DNA of 9,472 bases, from assembly GCA_946886725.1 (NCBI GenBank), contig CAMPJF010000035.1, positions 1 through 9,472 of the forward strand, read 5' to 3'. Of the stretch, positions 7,350-9,472 are shown in pieces; position 1 is the first letter of the stretch, and each line of letters opens with the position of its first letter. The notes beneath the pieces were generated by a model. That model made no database searches. It was not told the DNA's origin and worked only from the letters and a program-made list of their open reading frames with translations. Made by a program: the position numbers and the translations under genes. Source of the DNA: an uncultured Candidatus Saccharibacteria bacterium. GTDB taxonomy: Bacteria; Patescibacteria; Saccharimonadia; Saccharimonadales; UBA6022.

Positions 7350-7407
7350 GCGTCCACTAGTTGTCCTATAGATTTCCCGCAGGTAATCCACACCTTTTCC
7401 ACTATGA

Positions 7408-8793
7408 TTAGGCATAGAGTTTCTCCCTAATTTCTGTTACTTGTTCGCGAATCAGAAAGTCTAGTTTAATAGCCTTTTCAATTTTCTCAACCGAATGAAT
7501 AGCGGTCGTGTGATCCTTGCGCCCTAACTCTATAGCAATTTTTGGAAAGCTAAGGTGTAGTTCGCTGCGCAGTAAATACATAGCGATTTGACGAGGGACA
7601 ACGATGTGTTTGTCGCGCTTTGAGCTGCAAATTTCTTTAACATCGATCTGAAAGTGTCGAGCGGTCTTGTCGATGATCTGTTTTGACGACAAGTGTTGCG
7701 GGCGAGATTGACGTACATTTCCAACAAGACCTTCGGCGGTGGAAATATCAGGGCTGACGCCGCGCATTTCTGCATAGGCCAGTAATTGATTTAGGGCACC
7801 CTCTAATTCGCGAACATTCGTTTTAATGTTGTTTGCGAGGTATTCAATCGTATCACGTCCCAGTTCGACACCTGATAATGACGCTTTGGTCTCTAGGATG
7901 GCGCAGCGCGTTTCAAAATCAGGCATTTGAATATCAATTGACATGCCCCATTCAAATCGACTGCGAAGACGCTCGGTGAGTGTTGGGATGCTTTTTGGCG
8001 GTTTATCGCTACTGATGATAATCTGCTTGTTGGTCTGGTGAAGGGCATTAAAGGTATGGAAGAACTCTTCTTGAGTCTTCTCTTTGCCGGCAATAAACTG
8101 CATATCGTCAACAATTAATACGTCGACATTGCGGTACTTGTCCGAAAAGCCTTTTTTCTTAAAGCGAATGCTTTCGAGGAATTCTTTCACGAACGTTTCC
8201 GAACTAATGTAAAGGATTCGTGCATCGGGTTGATTAGCGGCGATTTCATTGCCAACAGCTTGCATAAGGTGGGTTTTGCCCAGTCCAACACCGCCGTATA
8301 AAAATAACGGATTGTATTTTGTACCCGGGCTACTGGCGACTGCTTGGCAGGCGGTGTAGGCTAGGTCGTTACTAGAGCCAACGATAAAATTAGCAAACGT
8401 ATATCGCGGATTAAGGCTGCTGCCATTCGTTGCCGAACCTTGCCCTTGATTTCGCGGTGCAGATGCAACAGGGCGCAAAAGATCATCAACGTCGCTGGAT
8501 GTTGATGATGCCGGCGTGACTGTTGTTTCACGAGTGACAGTCTTTTTGCCAGTTGTTTTGACTGTATAGATGACACGATCAGGGGTGACGCCGTTTTTCT
8601 GTAGGACGGCTTTGATTTGCTCGTCGAACTTTACTTCGAATTGGCGCTTGGCAAAAATGTTAGGGACGGCGATGGTGACGACATCGTTGCTAGTGTCGAT
8701 GAGTTCGGTATTCATAAACCATGTCTTAAATGCGGCATGAGAAATGGATAATTCAATTTCTCCTAAAACGCTCTGCCATAACGCATGATGCAT
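7408..8793 (-). CDS. dnaA: DnaA, chromosomal replication initiator
   Basis: A 461-residue DnaA, the AAA+ ATPase that binds DnaA boxes, oligomerises and melts the origin. Domain I starts at once (MHHALWQSVL, with the usual AFKTWF block at 21-26). A Ser/Gln/Asn-rich domain II linker spans about 85-128. The AAA+ domain follows with Walker A GGVGLGKT (167-174), Walker B VDVLIVDD (223-230), sensor I SSD (261-263) and the RLRSRF block with candidate arginine finger R279. Domain IV carries the DnaA signature KDHTTAIHSVEKIEKAI (426-442) that contacts the box. I chose the ATG at 8793 because it puts domain I at the N-terminus and has a strong GGGGAAGG Shine-Dalgarno sequence. A TTG start at 8874 would add 27 residues unlike any DnaA and would run through the promoter and a DnaA box. 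Confidence 0.98.
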   Translation of the reverse strand: MHHALWQSVLGEIELSISHAAFKTWFMNTELIDTSNDVVTIAVPNIFAKRQFEVKFDEQIKAVLQKNGVTPDRVIYTVKTTGKKTVTRETTVTPASSTSSDVDDLLRPVASAPRNQGQGSATNGSSLNPRYTFANFIVGSSNDLAYTACQAVASSPGTKYNPLFLYGGVGLGKTHLMQAVGNEIAANQPDARILYISSETFVKEFLESIRFKKKGFSDKYRNVDVLIVDDMQFIAGKEKTQEEFFHTFNALHQTNKQIIISSDKPPKSIPTLTERLRSRFEWGMSIDIQMPDFETRCAILETKASLSGVELGRDTIEYLANNIKTNVRELEGALNQLLAYAEMRGVSPDISTAEGLVGNVRQSRPQHLSSKQIIDKTARHFQIDVKEICSSKRDKHIVVPRQIAMYLLRSELHLSFPKIAIELGRKDHTTAIHSVEKIEKAIKLDFLIREQVTEIREKLYA

Positions 8794-8801
8794 GTGTAAA
8801 A
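8793..8801 (-). promoter_or_regulatory. DnaA box TTTTACACA at the dnaA start
   Basis: It fits the relaxed consensus TTWTNCACA on the minus strand and overlaps the first base of the dnaA start codon. It may be chance, since the site is not one of the strong forms. Confidence 0.4.
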
Positions 8802-8802
8802 A

Positions 8803-8810
8803 CCTTCCCC
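8803..8810 (-). promoter_or_regulatory. Ribosome binding site that fixes the dnaA start
   Basis: The minus strand reads GGGGAAGG nine bases before the ATG at 8793. It supports this start over the in-frame TTG further upstream. Confidence 0.7.
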
Positions 8811-8845
8811 TAAAACCTATTCTTTTGTAATGTGTGTTGCTATCA

Positions 8846-8874
8846 ACTATACATTGACGCGAAGTTTTCCACAA
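8846..8874 (-). promoter_or_regulatory. Probable dnaA promoter, -35 overlapping a DnaA box
   Basis: On the minus strand a -35 TTGTGG (8869-8874) and a -10 TATAGT (8846-8851) are separated by 17 bp. Transcription would start near 8839 and leave a leader of about 46 bases carrying the Shine-Dalgarno sequence. The -35 lies within the TTTTCCACA box at 8865-8873, so bound DnaA would block RNA polymerase. This would be the classical autorepression loop. It is predicted from sequence only. Confidence 0.55.
8865..8873 (+). promoter_or_regulatory. DnaA box TTTTCCACA
   Basis: It matches TTWTNCACA fully. It overlaps the predicted -35 of dnaA, so it probably serves in autoregulation as well as origin binding. 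Confidence 0.75.
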
Positions 8875-8917
8875 CTATAACAGATAGTAAAAATGTATGT
8901 GCAAATAGGGGTACTAG

Positions 8918-8926
8918 TTATCCACA
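8918..8926 (+). promoter_or_regulatory. DnaA box TTATCCACA (perfect)
   Basis: Exact high-affinity consensus on the plus strand, facing the two minus-strand boxes with 23 bp to the nearer one. Confidence 0.88.
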
Positions 8927-8949
8927 GGATTATCTAACCCCTCTAAATA

Positions 8950-8958
8950 TGTGGATAA
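8950..8958 (-). promoter_or_regulatory. DnaA box TTATCCACA (perfect)
   Basis: The plus strand reads TGTGGATAA, an exact consensus box on the minus strand. It is followed by GGGG, as is (with GGG) the next box. Confidence 0.88.
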
Positions 8959-8970
8959 GGGGTGTATTTC

Positions 8971-8979
8971 TGTGGATAA
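8971..8979 (-). promoter_or_regulatory. DnaA box TTATCCACA (perfect)
   Basis: Exact consensus on the minus strand, 21 bp (two helical turns) from the preceding box in the same orientation. It borders the AT-rich stretch towards rpmH. Confidence 0.88.
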
Positions 8980-9025
8980 GGGTTTTATATTACAAAACAG
9001 ATAGCCCTTAAATTCAAGGTTTTTC

Positions 9026-9054
9026 TTGTCAAAAACGGCGAAAATAGGTACAAT
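9026..9054 (+). promoter_or_regulatory. rpmH promoter
   Basis: A -35 TTGTCA (9026-9031) and -10 TACAAT (9049-9054) lie 17 bp apart, close to the sigma-70 consensus. Expected transcription start is near 9061, only about three bases before the rpmH ATG, so the mRNA would be leaderless or nearly so. Confidence 0.7.
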
Positions 9055-9063
9055 AACAAAGAT

Positions 9064-9201
9064 ATGCCAAAACGAACTCACCAACCACACACGCGTCACC
9101 GCGCCCGCACACACGGTTTTCGTGCTCGTGTAGCCACGAAAGCTGGCCGCGCAGTGATCAAGCGCCGACGAATCAAAGGTCGCGCTCAACTGACTGTTTA
9201 A
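9064..9201 (+). CDS. rpmH: 50S ribosomal protein L34
   Basis: A 45-residue, very basic protein of normal L34 length, a component of the large ribosomal subunit. It shows the family pattern throughout: MPKRTHQP at the start, [11 protein letters not shown] in the middle, then [13 protein letters not shown] and a LTV end. The ATG at 9064 has no Shine-Dalgarno sequence (the bases before it are ACAAAGAT) and sits ten bases after the -10, so a leaderless start is likely. It is divergent from dnaA across the origin and upstream of rnpA, the usual bacterial arrangement. It is too short for most ORF cut-offs and easily missed. Confidence 0.96.
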   Translation: MPKRTHQPHTRHRARTHGFRARVATKAGRAVIKRRRIKGRAQLTV

Positions 9202-9213
9202 TCATAAACAGAT

Positions 9214-9246
9214 AAAATACTCTCAGACAGCTGGGGGTATTTTTTT
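9214..9246 (+). terminator. Intrinsic terminator after rpmH
   Basis: A 13 bp stem pairs AAAATACTCTCAG (9214-9226) with CTGGGGGTATTTT (9231-9243), all positions paired with two G-U wobbles, around an ACAG tetraloop. A run of seven T covers 9240-9246. It lies 12 bp after the rpmH stop and should end most rpmH transcripts before rnpA. Confidence 0.88.
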
Positions 9247-9320
9247 ATTCAGCATGGTGGTGTAACGCTGCTATGTTACTGCTCATCAATCAATTACAGC
9301 CGTTAGCTATCTAACTGCGA

Positions 9321-9326
9321 TATACT
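9321..9326 (+). promoter_or_regulatory. Possible rnpA -10 element
   Basis: TATACT differs from TATAAT at one position. No good -35 is found at 17 bp; TTACAG at 9294-9299 is 21 bp away, and a short GTTAG/CTAAC inverted repeat lies at 9302-9315. The terminator upstream means rnpA needs its own promoter or read-through. Expected start is near 9333, four bases before the ATG. Confidence 0.4.
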
Positions 9327-9336
9327 AATGAGTAAT

Positions 9337-9472
9337 ATGTTATCGTTTGCAAATCGTTTTCATGGCCATGGAAGTCTCCGTTATGTGTATAAGAACGGTC
9401 AGGCTATTCGATCTCGTCTGATTACGATCAAATATACGACCAACCCAAACCGTACGCAGTCACGATTTGCTG
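9337..9472 (+). CDS. rnpA: Ribonuclease P protein component (3' truncated)
   Basis: Only the first 45 codons are in the window; the family is usually about 110-120 residues. The start MLSFANRFHGHGSLRYVYKN, followed by GQAIRSRLITIKY and RTQSRFA, matches the RnpA N-terminal region (the MLP-NR-F-VYK-G pattern), whose beta-sheet face binds pre-tRNA leader. RnpA assists the catalytic RNA in removing 5' leaders from tRNA precursors. The RNR motif would lie beyond the edge. An in-frame ATG at 9328 would add three residues (MSN). I prefer 9337 because it gives the family start and lies after the expected transcription start. No Shine-Dalgarno sequence is seen. Position after rpmH supports the call. 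Confidence 0.9.
   Translation, partial: MLSFANRFHGHGSLRYVYKNGQAIRSRLITIKYTTNPNRTQSRFA

Larger units (their letters stand above)
7141..7407. other. dnaA-dnaN intergenic region with degenerate DnaA-box array; possible second half of the origin
   Basis: No credible gene is present; the short minus-strand ORFs here match nothing and end inside dnaA or dnaN. Box-like sequences on the minus strand (consensus TTATCCACA) include GTTTCCACA at 7191-7199, TTTCCCCAT at 7244-7252, TTATCCGAC at 7269-7277, TCACCCACA at 7280-7288 and CTATCCCCA at 7310-7318 and 7341-7349. On the plus strand there are TAATCCACA at 7384-7392 and TTTTCCACT at 7395-7403. Each differs from consensus by one to three bases. Bases 7141-7186 are AT-rich and could be an unwinding element, although they also hold the dnaN ribosome binding site. 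In B. subtilis the origin spans both flanks of dnaA, which makes a similar design plausible here. Confidence 0.55.
8950..8982. repeat. Direct repeat of TGTGGATAAGGG spanning two DnaA boxes
   Basis: The 12-mer occurs at 8950-8961 and 8971-8982, extending the two boxes by GGG. The 21 bp phase favours cooperative DnaA binding on one face of the helix. Confidence 0.7.
8794..9063. other. Probable chromosomal origin oriC (dnaA-rpmH intergenic)
   Basis: This 270 bp gap between divergent dnaA and rpmH holds three perfect TTATCCACA boxes, one TTTTCCACA, a TTTTACACA at its dnaA edge and a one-mismatch site at 8898-8906. The stretch from about 8980 to 9063 is AT-rich and beside the boxes, a candidate unwinding element, although it also contains the rpmH promoter. 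The place between rpmH and dnaA is a common bacterial origin site. No protein-coding ORF here is credible; the minus-strand ORF from 9189 to 8914 runs antisense to rpmH and through the boxes. Confidence 0.8.

Noticed and set aside
7158..7415. Two minus-strand ORFs of 85 and 60 residues in the dnaA-dnaN gap
   Set aside because: They overlap each other in different frames, lack a ribosome binding site and are rich in Pro/Tyr/Ser as expected from translating C-rich box repeats.
8794..8874. N-terminal extension of DnaA from a TTG at 8874 (27 more residues)
   Set aside because: The added residues do not resemble domain I, the region holds a DnaA box and the likely promoter, and the ATG at 8793 has a strong ribosome binding site.
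8885..8893. TAG-TAA-AAA run as a DnaA-trio
   Set aside because: Only three units, not directly next to a strong box, and easily expected by chance in AT-rich DNA.
8914..9189. 91-residue minus-strand ORF across the origin and rpmH
   Set aside because: It is antisense to rpmH and covers three DnaA boxes and the rpmH promoter; no family likeness and no ribosome binding site.
9262..9279. GTAAC/GTTAC inverted repeat between rpmH and rnpA
   Set aside because: Five pairs around an eight-base loop with nothing else to suggest a function.
1..9472. tRNA genes, CRISPR arrays, insertion sequences or prophage
   Set aside because: No cloverleaf, spaced repeat array, transposase or terminal inverted repeats were seen; the lysozyme domain alone does not make a prophage.

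Overview
The window looks like the replication-origin region of a small-genome bacterium, most likely a Candidate Phyla Radiation member close to Saccharibacteria (TM7). The ribosomal protein L34, RNase P protein, DnaA, clamp and RecF sequences are all bacterial. RecF shows unusual variants. The origin-proximal cluster is dominated by envelope proteins, including a phage-tail-type lysozyme fused to a C39-like peptidase. All conserved genes read through without in-frame TGA, so the standard code is used and UGA-recoding CPR groups (Gracilibacteria, Absconditabacteria) are unlikely. The lineage is an inference from gene content and protein flavour; no search was run.

Layout. Bases 2-4988 (+ strand) hold four tightly spaced genes that form the end of an operon entering from outside the window: a large multi-segment membrane protein ending in an M23 metallopeptidase (5' truncated), a membrane-anchored PEGA-domain protein, a secreted lysozyme/C39 peptidase fusion, and a small membrane-anchored protein of unknown function. 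Bases 4971-8793 (- strand) hold dnaA-dnaN-recF in the classical order. recF overlaps the last envelope gene tail to tail by 18 bp. Bases 9064-9472 (+ strand) hold rpmH, a strong intrinsic terminator and the start of rnpA.

Origin. The 270 bp between dnaA and rpmH carry three perfect TTATCCACA DnaA boxes, a TTTTCCACA box and a TTTTACACA box beside AT-rich DNA, so this is the probable oriC. The 267 bp dnaA-dnaN gap holds no gene. It carries a run of degenerate box-like sequences, mostly in one orientation, a G-run cluster and an AT-rich edge, so the origin may be bipartite as in Bacillus subtilis.

How the genes work together. DnaA opens the origin and probably represses its own promoter, whose -35 overlaps a DnaA box. 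DnaN is the sliding clamp and RecF acts in gap repair. rpmH and rnpA supply translation and tRNA processing, apparently from near-leaderless transcripts. The upstream operon puts peptidoglycan-cutting activities of different bond specificity on or outside the membrane. This fits a wall-crossing secretion or pilus apparatus, or an attachment or attack machine in an epibiont, but the sequence alone does not decide between these.
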